Source: Dunaliella salina (Eukaryota; Chlorophyta; Chlorophyceae; Chlamydomonadales; Dunaliellaceae). Taken from it: 14,778 bases of DNA. The stretch is taken from positions 94,468-109,245 of the forward strand of contig MU069526.1 in the NCBI GenBank assembly GCA_002284615.2. The letters are read 5' to 3'. The notes beneath the pieces were generated by a model, which worked only from the letters and a program-made list of their open reading frames with translations, searched no databases and was not told the origin of the DNA. This document shows positions 1 to 6,824 of the stretch, piece by piece (the first letter of the stretch is position 1; every line of letters starts with the position of its first letter). The translations under genes and the position numbers were made by a program.

Positions 1-92
1 GGGTTGTGCGGGTCCAGCAAAAGCGTTTTCGTTCTGTTAAAGTTCTGGCGCATTGATTTTCTGCTCTATCTCTGCCTCAAGACAAGCTACAG

Positions 93-288
93 GCAGCTTT
101 GGAACGCCATGTTCTACAGGAGAAGACCGCACAGTGGCTGCCCTTCCGTGCCCGCAGGCACCCAGGGACGAAAACGCTCCAAGCTTGCAGGCAGCTCTGG
201 AATGCCATGTTCAACAGGGTAAGGCCATACAGTTGCTGCCCTTCTGTGCTTGCAGGAACCCAGAAACGAAGACGCTCCGCTTCCCTTC
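93..288 (+). repeat. 98-bp tandem repeat, two copies, coding-like
   Basis: Copy 1 starts at 93 and copy 2 at 191. The first 88 bases align without gaps at roughly 80% identity by eye. Each copy can be read as the same peptide pattern, AALE-x-HV-x-Q-x-K-x3-Q-x-LPF-x-A-x-R-x-P-x-TKTL, but in different frames, because 98 is one base short of a 33-codon unit. This looks like a decayed array of a 33-residue peptide repeat, or a minisatellite that once was coding. No start codon, splice context or long frame supports a living gene. The preceding 92 bases show nothing recognisable. Confidence 0.6.
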
Positions 289-1365
289 TGTGCTGGGGGG
301 CACTGAGCCGGGCACCAGAAGAACCAAGCTCGTGGTCTTTACCTGTGATAAATGCGGTATGTGCTGGTTCTTGTCCCTCTAGTCTCAATAGCACAGGCAT
401 GCACTTATGCCTTAGGGCATGCACTTTCAGCACAGGTATGCACCTTGTTGGTGCTTTGCTCAGGTAGGGTGTGCCAATCCTCAGGCGCTTGTGTGCTCCA
501 ACCAGCATCCCTGCATGAATTAGAACTGGCCCACTGATTTGAGCTTTCCACCATCAACATCAAGCTCTGCAACGTGCACAGTATACAGAGGCTGTTGTAG
601 GCGGAGAACCGAAGGAAGTGATCTTGCTGCTTGTCTGGTACTGTTTGTCTAGTAGTTTGTCGAAGGTTCGGCATCAAGCCGCCCTCACACATGCGAACGG
701 GAGCCCAAGACTGGGAATGCATTGCATGTTGATGTGCTGCAGCACTCAGATGCATGTCAAGCTTAGCTGCCTATCTTTTTTCTGGGACCCCTATGTCCCT
801 ACACTCCTCCCTATTCTCTGTTAATGTAAGCCATGGATCCTAAAAGATGGGAATCCTGTTTCCATACTCATGCCACACTATGCAGGAGGGAGAACCGCAC
901 GAAATGTGAATCCAATCGCGTGGGAGAAGGGTTTTGTGATGGGCCAGTGCGCGCAGTGTGAGGTGGGCAGAGTCACAGACACAAGTGCCTTGTGCATGTG
1001 TGTAATCCAAGTGCAAGGGCGTGTTTGCATGTGTGCAATAGCCGCTGATGTGGTAATGATGGCGTGTGCAGCTAGGGTGGGCAATGTCAAGAGCAGGAGT
1101 GCCATGCTGAACTTGCATCTTTTATGCAAGCTGCTCTTGCTCCGTGTCTCCTGTCTGTGGACTTCATGCTTGTGCATCGCAATTCAAAGCATCCTGGTCA
1201 AGCAGCCCCATGTATGTGTCGCTGCCTGAAGGGATCCAGGTTTGACAGCTTGTGTGTGCCCAAAGCAGGATGAGACGAAAAGGGAACACCAGAACCAGAA
1301 CCAGAACCAGCACCCCTTTTCCTAACACGTGCGCTTCCCTAATTTCGCTTGAAGGGATCCTTATT
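289..1365. other. No gene seen; low-complexity patches
   Basis: I see no convincing exon on either strand. Small repeats are present: GCACAGGYATGCA at 391 and again at 430 (39-bp spacing) with nested GCATGCACTT palindromic pieces, and three CCAGAA units at about 1289-1310. Open frames here are short, overlap on opposite strands and have no protein-like conservation that I recognise. Confidence 0.5.
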
Positions 1366-1446
1366 AAGGTAAGCTTACATTGCTGCATATGACTCAAGCG
1401 AGCATCTGAGCGGAATCAAGCCTCCGACCTCCGGAAAGGCCAGGGC
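1366..1446 (+). repeat. Structured repeat family C, copy 1 (divergent)
   Basis: It begins AAGGTAAGCTTACATTGCTG and continues through a CTGAGCGGA element, as in the better copies at 3894 and 9053. It ends with GACCTCCGGAAAGGCC, which forms a weak stem and closely matches the end of the copy at 12757-12846. The middle is poorly conserved. Orientation is taken from the GGTAAG-TTACAT start. Family identity is by eye only. Confidence 0.45.
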
Positions 1447-1687
1447 TTGCCCGTGCGACTCAACCACGCAGCTGACAGCCGGGCTGCTTGAAGTGACCTT
1501 CCAGGGCTGCTCCCAAAAAGCTCCTGTGCACAGCATACTCGTTTTGGGTGTAGCGTGATTGTGAAAAGGTGTAGATGCGAGCGTTTTTGCAACTGCCATG
1601 TCCCACGCGAGCTATGGAGCTTGGTAGGTCTGTCAAGATCCATGCCATGCTTTAAATAGAAGTTCTGAAATGGAGGATCCTGTGGCT

Positions 1688-1756
1688 AAGGGTTAGGGTG
1701 AAGGTTGTAGGTTAGGATTAGGGTTTAGGGTTAGGGGTCAGGGTTAGGGTCTAGGG
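1688..1756 (+). repeat. Degenerate interstitial telomere-like repeats
   Basis: The block has about ten GGGTTAG-like units, mixing TTAGGG, TTTAGGG, GTTAGGA and CTAGGG. The TTTAGGG form is the plant/green-algal telomere unit. The units are irregular, so this is not an active chromosome end. It may be a relic of telomere addition or break repair, or a simple satellite of similar sequence. It lies about 130 bp upstream of a coding exon, inside the presumed upstream intron of that gene. Confidence 0.7.
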
Positions 1757-1886
1757 CATCCCTGAAATGCATTTTCCGATGTTGACCAATGGGTTTGGAA
1801 TGGCTGTCGAGGTCCTACCACCCCATCAGCTAGCACACTACTCTGGAGTTTTGACGACATTCTGTTCATTCCTTCCTTGCACTCAG

Positions 1887-1992
1887 GTTTGGCATGTGCT
1901 TTCTTCCAATGACCCAAAGATCTTTGAGGAAATCCGGTACAATGAACCAGAGAACAAGGCAGCCTATGCGGGCATGGCAGCAGCAGGTGCAG
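1887..1992 (+). CDS. Penultimate exon of an unidentified host gene
   Basis: A pyrimidine-rich tract ending CACTCAG (1880-1886) gives a splice acceptor, and GTGAGC at 1993 gives a donor. The exon is 106 nt: 35 codons plus one base. It reads VWHVLSSNDPKIFEEIRY, then NEPENKAAYAGMAAAGA. The one-base overhang (G) joins the two-base start (CG) of the exon at 3349 to make an Ala codon, so the Ala-rich stretch continues unbroken across the junction. That phase match and the matching composition are the main evidence. I do not recognise the protein. The part seen is hydrophilic and near its C-terminus, with no membrane segment. Upstream exons are either before the window or hidden in repeats. Confidence 0.7.
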
Positions 1993-2159
1993 GTGAGCCT
2001 TCGAGTCGGAGACTTAAAAAACCCTATCCCTCCCACCCCTTATCGCTGACCCTTACCAACCAGACCCTTTGAAAATTCTGGTTGCACTTGTGCCATTGGG
2101 TACTGGTTACAACTCTCCAAAAATCTCCCAGCAATCCTCTAATGAGCCTGCTATCAACG

Positions 2160-2286
2160 TTTTAGAAAGAAAGAAAAGAGAGAAAAGAAGGAGTGCGTAG
2201 GCAGAGAAACTCTCCCTACTTCATTTAAGGAAAAGCAGACACATTGGCTCAGAAGAGCCGTGAGTCCCCTCCTCCACATTTTAGTC
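2160..2286 (-). repeat. Hairpin repeat family B, copy 1
   Basis: Bases 2197-2219 fold as GTAGG-C-AGAG, loop AAA, CTCT-C-CCTAC: 9 paired bases with one C/C mismatch. The following 65 bases resemble 12318-12380, sharing TCAWTYAAGGAAAA, ACATTG, AGAA and a C-rich run. Read on the - strand, the unit ends TTTTCCTTAAATGAAG, hairpin, then a pyrimidine-rich run of CTTTC/CTTTT units. That order (TTTCCTTAATG, stem-loop, simple tail) is the one seen at the 3' end of the retroelement and the SINE. It may therefore be the 3' end of another short retroposon. No tRNA-like head was found. Confidence 0.55.
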
Positions 2287-2446
2287 ACTTCTCTATATCA
2301 TGATTGCTCTGAACCGCTTGTTGCTGCCATATCTCACTCCTCAGTGCTTCATGGTGCAATTGTCGATACCGTACAGACCCGTGACCATTACCCATTCTGT
2401 ACCTTTTTTCAAGGGGTGCGCAATACGTAATGGGGTTTTTCAGGGG

Positions 2447-2506
2447 GGTGCGTGAAGGTGCGGTAGGGTGCATGAGGGTGTGTAAAGGTGCGTAAAGGTG
2501 CGCAAA
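2447..2506 (+). repeat. 10-bp minisatellite, six units
   Basis: GGTG recurs at 2447, 2457, 2467, 2477, 2487 and 2497, exactly every 10 bases. The unit is close to GGTGCGTAAA, with a few substitutions and no indels. It lies inside the intron. Similar GGTGCG words just outside (around 2415 and 2521) suggest a longer decayed array. Confidence 0.75.
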
Positions 2507-3077
2507 AAAATCTTTGAGCTGGGTGCGTACTGATGCGTAACGGAGAAATTCACTTAGGAAAAAAAGTGGGTGCAAACTGTCACAGGTCTGTGCGGTATAT
2601 TTGTATCCGGACTGAATCTCAAAAGTGGTACATGTCATTTTCCGAGCAGCACCTGCACTCCCACTTTCAAGTTACTAAGGAGGAAGCACATGAAAAGTAC
2701 TGTGATAGCTTCAGGTATATGCTCATCAAGACCCTCCAGAAATCTACATATTTTATTTTACGCATTTGCCCATAAAATGTTCCCTTTGCCCCTAACTTGG
2801 CCAAAATTATACGACGATGAAATTCCATACACTCTCAGATCGAGCCCATCTACAGACAGAGCTGTGTCTAGTACAGTTTTTGAGGGCCTTTGATGAGGTC
2901 CTTGCTACTTTGCTAGCTGGGGGACCCTCCCTGAATGCACACGGCTTCTGGCCTGCCCAACCTCTTCTTCTTTTCTTTTTTTCGTTTGCAAGTGCTTAGT
3001 CACCTCCAGGGCAGAAGCTCTTTGCATAAGTGGTGGTGCACCTCATGAAGAGCATGTGCACTGTGGCGAACCTGGCG

Positions 3078-3135
3078 TGGCTCAGCCGCGTCGCTCCTGC
3101 GGGAGTGTGGCGGAGGTGGTCGTGGGTTCGTATCC
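3078..3135 (+). promoter_or_regulatory. Internal Pol III promoter (A and B boxes) of the SINE
   Basis: The A box is TGGCTCAGCCG (consensus TRGYNNANNNGG) and the B box is GGTTCGTATCC (consensus GGTTCGANTCC, one mismatch). Their spacing is tRNA-like. Whether it is still transcribed cannot be told from sequence. Confidence 0.65.
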
Positions 3136-3144
3136 TGGTGGGGG

Positions 3145-3222
3145 CGCTCTGGTATAGGCCGGAGTGTCCTCTCCGGGCAAATTTGGTGGGGTCGCTCCGG
3201 TATAGGCTGGAGTGTCCTTTCC
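3145..3222 (+). repeat. 48-bp tandem duplication in the SINE body
   Basis: CGCTCTGGTATAGGCCGGAG (3145) recurs as CGCTCCGGTATAGGCTGGAG (3193), each followed by TGTCCT and YTCC. The second copy is cut short by the conserved 3' tail. Each unit contains a potential CTCYGG/CYGGAG stem. Confidence 0.75.
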
Positions 3223-3348
3223 TTAATGCACGCTCCGAGGCCCTTGCGGTAGAGCGTAGGAATTTCAAATTTTAAGTTTCATGTGCACTATGGTTAATGT
3301 GAAGTGCTGAAACTGAAGGCCCCCCCTCTCCTCCTGCTGTTCTTGCAG

Positions 3349-3512
3349 CGTCAGCCGCGGCAGCAGCTGGTATGGCAGGAAGCATTGGCAGCTTAGACAG
3401 CCGAGCTACAGAATCTACCTCAGAGCCGGAGTCAGACTCAGAATTCATGAGTGAAATGAGTGATATGGAAGGGGGAAATGGGTGTGATGAGGAATGCGAG
3501 TTGCCATGGTGA
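3349..3512 (+). CDS. Last exon of the unidentified host gene, acidic C-terminus
   Basis: The acceptor is TTCTTGCAG ending at 3348. The exon starts with CG, which completes the split Ala codon, then runs 53 codons to TGA at 3510-3512. It begins SAAAAAGMAGSIGSLDSRAT and continues with a Ser/Glu/Asp-rich stretch (ESTSEPESDSEF, SEMSDMEGG), ending CDEECELPW. Such acidic, Ser-rich tails are usually disordered and often phosphorylated (general knowledge, not shown here). Together with the exon at 1887 this gives 89 C-terminal residues. No domain is recognisable, so function is left open. No clear polyadenylation signal was identified after the stop. Confidence 0.75.
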
Positions 3513-3893
3513 AGTTTTCTCTGTCTTGCTCGCACCATGCTCAAGAGTAATTGCTGGATCACTTGGAATAAGCATGCACCATTTTTTTTTCAACCAGCAA
3601 TTCAAGCCTGCTGTTTGACGATTTAGAGGACAGCTCTACTGCTGAGGTTTAGGGTGCTTACCTTAATGGATTGTACAAAAGAAGTCCGTCCAAGGCCACG
3701 TAGTTTTTCTTTTCTTTCCAAGGCCACTGAAACCTGGTTGCAAATTGTCACTATCTCTAACTCTAGACGTCATGATTCCTTGACAGAGCCATTGTGATGC
3801 ACCTACAAAGCTTGCAGGCCCTCTTTTTTACCTACTTTGCCCCATGCACACAGAGGATCTGTTCGCCCTTCAAGAATACTAATAATGGGTGAC
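3513..3893. other. 3' flank of the host gene; nothing recognised
   Basis: This stretch presumably includes the 3' UTR. It has a T-run at about 3584-3591 and otherwise ordinary sequence. I see no gene, RNA or strong repeat. Confidence 0.4.
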
Positions 3894-3974
3894 ATAGGTA
3901 AGGTAAGATTACATCGCTATATCCGCCTACAAGGGCAGCTGAGCGGAGACACCAAGGTCTGTGCCAGACCTGGC
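3894..3974 (+). repeat. Structured repeat family C, copy 2 (best copy)
   Basis: It reads AGGTAAGATTACATCGCTAT, then CCGCCTACAAGGGCAG, then CTGAGCGGAGAC, then a perfect 7-bp hairpin, AGGTCTG-TGC-CAGACCT (3955-3971). A second stem pairs TCCGC with GCGGA around the GGGCAG segment. It is clearly related to 9053-9127 (+) and 11490-11562 (-). It is non-coding and has no A/B boxes that I recognise. It could be a MITE end, a SINE family or a structured RNA relic. Confidence 0.65.
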
Positions 3975-4850
3975 CGAAGAAGAAAAAGCTCAACTCATAA
4001 AGCTTGAACTGGAAAATTGATAACAAATGTCTGTAGCGGTCTGGTGATTGATGAAACTGTGCAAGACAGATGTCGTTGCGCCATAGGCGTCATAGGACCC
4101 CAGTCAGCATGACTGTCTGCCAGCATCGTGGGAGAGCAGCTCATGTGGATAGGGTAGTGGCTCAAAATGTGATCACCTCGCTTCTATAATGTTGAAATAA
4201 CGTGAGTGGGGAAAAGTGTACGGAAATGGTCAACTTTAAAGGTTTCTGAATGTTGAACAGAAGACAAGGCAGGACCTTGGAAAGGACAGTATAGGTTTTC
4301 AAAGATTGGACTTGATTACAAAGGGGGACCTTCAGCCAGACTGTTCAGCTGGTCTGCGCCAGCCAACAACAAAACCGAAGGCTCAAATGTGAAGAAAAAC
4401 GTCTTGTTGTGTTGCGAGAGGAAATAAGAGACAACCTGCCAGGACACTGTTGTTGCCGCAAGTATTGACAAGTTGTTGTTGCCACAAGAAAGGTTGTGCA
4501 AAGAAAGATATCCACTTTAAAGCGCACAGCGTCTCATACAATATGGTGGTGGTGCTGCTTCTGCTGGGCCTGGTGTGTTGCAACATCTGAGAATCGAAAT
4601 TGCAGCTGCTACTGCCCCTACAGAAGCTGCTGCTCGCCACCTGTGGCGGTCATGAGTTGCCCCTTTAGTGTGGGCCCCCAGCCATGGCGGTGACTCCATC
4701 AGTGAGGCAGGTTACTGGCTCGTGGCAGAGTGCTGTGCTGCAACCCAGGAGCGCGCAGTGCGAGTGGTTTGCGAATGCTGCGCGCGTCCAGGCTCCACCA
4801 TTATACAGAAATCACCTTATTCTTTTTCCTTGTGCATTTTGGAAAAGTTA
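3975..4850. other. No gene seen
   Basis: There are short opposing open frames only, with no splice-bounded exon I would defend. Local features are paired GTTGTTGCCRCAAG repeats (about 4451 and 4476) and a stretch at 4316-4366 (GACCTTCAGCCAGA, GCTGGTCTG) that may be a ninth, very decayed copy of structured family C. Confidence 0.45.
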
Positions 4851-4915
4851 GGATAGGTGTACATGGGGGATTAAGCCTTCAGCCAGGAAGTTTGGCTGCT
4901 CAGCCTTTTTAGCCA
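4851..4915 (+). repeat. Structured repeat family C, copy 3
   Basis: It starts GGATAGGTGTACAT, shared with 5053, and continues TTAAGCCTTCAGCCA, loop GGAAGTT, TGGCTGCTCAGC. CAGCCA (4880-4885) pairs with TGGCTG (4893-4898). The same hairpin with a different loop is in the copy at 9405. A 13-base piece of family B (GTAGGCAGAGAAA) follows at 4955-4967. Confidence 0.5.
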
Positions 4916-5052
4916 AATAAACCTGAGCAAGAGATATAAAGCTGTTTCACTTGTGTAGGCAGAGAAAAATGTGCACATGGCAAACATGTGTAACTCAGAA
5001 CAGACTTAGATGTTTTTAATCAAAGCAGCAAACATAGGGATGGAAAGTCTCT

Positions 5053-5110
5053 AGGATAGGTGTACACAGCTGTACCTGCCTGCAAGGGCAGGTATGCAGC
5101 ATTACTGGAG
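5053..5110 (+). repeat. Structured repeat family C, copy 4
   Basis: GGATAGGTGTACA matches the start of the copy at 4851. It is followed by TACCTGCC-TGCAAG-GGCAGGTA (8-bp stem, 5073-5094), occupying the place of CCGCCTACAAGGGCAG in other copies. Confidence 0.45.
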
Positions 5111-5176
5111 CAGAAGGTGCCTGCCTTGTAATCAAGATTACAAGTGTCAAATGGAAGGTAAAGTAAAGTAAAGTCT

Positions 5177-5209
5177 ACGCTGGTACTTACCAGCGTGCAT
5201 TAAGGAAAG
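5177..5209 (-). other. 3'-terminal stem-loop and TTTCCTTAATG motif of the retroelement
   Basis: ACGCTGGT-loop ACTT-ACCAGCGT (+ strand, 5177-5196) is a perfect 8-bp stem. It adjoins GCATTAAGGAAAG, which on the - strand reads CTTTCCTTAATGC just before the hairpin. The endonuclease ORF reads straight into it (VESFLNARW) and its TAA stop lies at the stem/loop border. In LINEs such 3' structures are recognised by the element's RT to start target-primed reverse transcription (general knowledge); that role here is inferred. Confidence 0.65.
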
Positions 5210-5879
5210 ACTCAACAGTTAGCACTGGCACTAACAGTGAGCCCCACCAAAGAAAGCTAGCTATGAGCAACCCAGCTAATGAGGGTCCGGCGGGTCGTCG
5301 GCCATCCGTCCGGCTGCGCGTCTTGCTGTCTTGTGTGCAGCCCTCCCTGTTGCCCCCTTCCCCCAAACCCCCATTGCTTACGTTACTAAATTGGATGGCA
5401 TTTTTGGTGTTGTAAATTTTTGTTAGGGACTTCACAGCGTGATAGTGGAGTTCTTTAGCAGTTTTGTGAGCTTTGTCTTTGGTTAGGCCAAGTTTGCAGA
5501 GGGGATCAATAGTGTAGGGATTGAAGATAGTTCCTGCAACTCCAATTAGTATGGTATGTAGTGTGACTCTGTTATTGCGGTGTGTGCCCCGAAGAGATCT
5601 TGTGCGTAAGCTTTCAATGGTGTGTTTGTGCTGATTTTGCGCAGTGTGGAGAGTTTGTTCGGGTTTGGTGTCAGAACAAAATTTGAGCTCAATGAGGTGG
5701 ATATCTCTGTCTCTGGGATTCATATCCTGCGTGAGATCATCTCCATGATGTGTGGAGTCTCTGCCTTTAAGGGGTAAAACTAAAATGCCATCAGGGCGAC
5801 TGAGCTGTGTGTGTGGTGGTTGTCTGGATGGAAACAGCCAATGTGGAATGTGTCGATGGACAGTGTTTGGAATTTCCAA
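5187..5879 (-). pseudogene. Restriction-like endonuclease (RLE) domain of the retroelement
   Basis: The open frame is 230 residues, with no own ATG at its start. Residues 2-17 contain IPNTVHRHIPHWLFPS, a linker that matches IPDWVFPN in the second remnant at 10400-11335. The PD-(D/E)XK motif is RPDGILV (D30), followed by HLIELKFC (E64, K66). Next come QxQH (82-84 region), VTLHTILIGVAGTIFN (105-120) and LGLTKDKAHK (130-139). These fit the nuclease that nicks target DNA in RLE-type non-LTR elements. The domain ends near residue 162. The rest is a Gly/Arg linker and a hydrophobic stretch (LLIASFLWWGSLLVPVL) that is probably translated 3' sequence. The active-site residues look intact, but the upstream frame is broken. 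Confidence 0.7.
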
Positions 5880-6441
5880 ATCAATTCGTCATCATGTGCA
5901 GGATGGCAAAGGGAGAAGCCTGCTAATTTGGTTCCAAACATATCAGTGTTGGCCCCAAAAACTCTGTCTCCGAGACAGAGCTCGAGTCGAGCAAAGGGGC
6001 TCCAGGATGCTTTGAAGTGCATGTCATAATCAAGGGGGCTCGCAAGTTTTTCTTGGGTAACCAGCGCACAGCGCGTGAGAGTTGTAAGAATATTAACTGG
6101 TGTGCGCAAAAAGTTGGATGCTTTTATTTTTTGATTGTCTTTTCCAGGATGGGAAGTGTACCTGTGTAGAAGACCCATAATTTCTGTTGCTTTATTTTGA
6201 ACAGGGGGCTGAATTGAAGTGTGTAGACCAGCTTGTCTGGCCGCACTGTATGCTTGAAGCAAAATTTGAAGACGGTGAGGGGTGATAATGCCTGCGCATT
6301 TTCCTTTGGTGTCATAAATGCACGCAGCTTGAGTGGTGAATGCAAGAGGGATTTTTGGTTGTTCATCAGAATCCTTGTTGGATCCTGGTACCATGAGATC
6401 CACGTTTCTCAGCCAAATTTTACATCGATTTGTTGGTATGA

Positions 6442-6632
6442 TGTCTGTCTGGGGATTTGTAGTCTCGAGGTCAAAGCGTGCCTTGTTGCGCATGGTGTGG
6501 CCCTGGGTTGTGAGCCAGTGCCTGTTTGGGGGCTGTGTCTGTCTGGGGATTTGTAGTCTCGAGGTCAAAGCGTGCCTTGTTGCACATGGTGTGGCCCTGG
6601 GTTGTGAGCCAGTGCCTGCTTGGGGGCTGTGT
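6442..6632 (-). repeat. 94-bp tandem duplication inside the retroelement ORF
   Basis: Two copies, 6442-6535 and 6536-6629 with a few more matching bases, differ at only two or three sites (for example GCGCATGG versus GCACATGG, and TGTTTGG versus TGCTTGG). Because 94 is not a multiple of three, the duplication shifts the frame. Reading only one copy restores one continuous frame (FDLETTNPQTD followed by IIPTNRCKIWL). The high identity says it happened recently, after the element had inserted. Confidence 0.9.
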
Positions 6633-6752
6633 GGCTCCCTCAAAACCCTGACGAGTGAGGTTGTCTACAGTGTCGTCAGCAGGTGGTGGGTGTTGTTGTC
6701 GAGGAGAAAAGTTGTCTGTATGAGATTTATCGAATCTGTGGACATGCTCCTT

Positions 6753-6824
6753 GAAATCTGGATGTTCAAGGAGCATAGAGGTCGGTTCGAAATCTGGATG
6801 TTCAAGGAGCATAGAGGTCGGTTG
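6753..6824 (-). repeat. 36-bp in-frame tandem duplication
   Basis: GAAATCTGGATGTTCAAGG begins at 6753 and again at 6789. On the - strand it encodes PTSMLLEHPDFE twice. It is nearly perfect and keeps the frame. Confidence 0.9.

Larger units (their letters stand above)
3071..3275 (+). mobile_element. tRNA-derived SINE
   Basis: The head contains an A-box-like TGGCTCAGCCG (3078-3088) and a B-box-like GGTTCGTATCC (3125-3135), 47 bases apart start to start, close to tRNA spacing. The body has two copies of a 48-bp unit (3145-3192 and 3193-3222). The 3' end reads CTTTCCTTAATGCACGCTC, then a loop, then GAGCGT (6-bp stem 3230-3235 with 3252-3257), then AGGAATTTCAAATTTTAA. The 18 bases at 3217-3234 are an exact reverse-complement match to the 3' end of the retroelement at 5192-5209. 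SINEs generally lack coding capacity and use a partner LINE, and here the shared tail names a candidate partner. It sits in a host intron. The exact 5' end and target duplication are not clear. Confidence 0.7.
1993..3348 (+). other. 1356-bp intron loaded with repeats
   Basis: The intron is bounded by GTGAGC (1993) and a polypyrimidine tract ending TTCTTGCAG (3340-3348). Inside are a hairpin repeat with a purine-rich flank (2160-2286), a 10-bp minisatellite (2447-2506), and a tRNA-derived SINE in the same orientation as the gene (about 3071-3275). Between 2510 and 3060 I see only unremarkable sequence. Confidence 0.65.
5880..6824 (-). pseudogene. Retroelement ORF segment with a possible Dam-like methyltransferase relic
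   Basis: This joins the PHD segment (left by a frameshift near 6824) to the endonuclease. After a 36-bp in-frame duplication and a frame-breaking 94-bp duplication, the frame reads WLRNVDLMVPGS, CIYDTKGKCAGIITPHRLQI, then ASPLDYDMHF and RVFGANTDMFGTKL followed by FSLCHPAHDDELIWK. The last block has the rhythm of phage/DIRS-type N6-adenine methyltransferases (SPL...FGAxxDAF...NPPY), but the NPPY catalytic tetrad is replaced by CHPA. The assignment is therefore weak and activity is not expected. The segment stops abruptly at about 5880, where the endonuclease linker begins in another frame. Confidence 0.5.

Noticed and set aside
5095..5176. A tRNA-like SINE with CTGCCTTGTAATCA and GTGTCAAATGG boxes and a GTAAA tail
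   Set aside because: The box matches are poor. The GTAAA repeats are better explained as the tail of the retroelement on the opposite strand.
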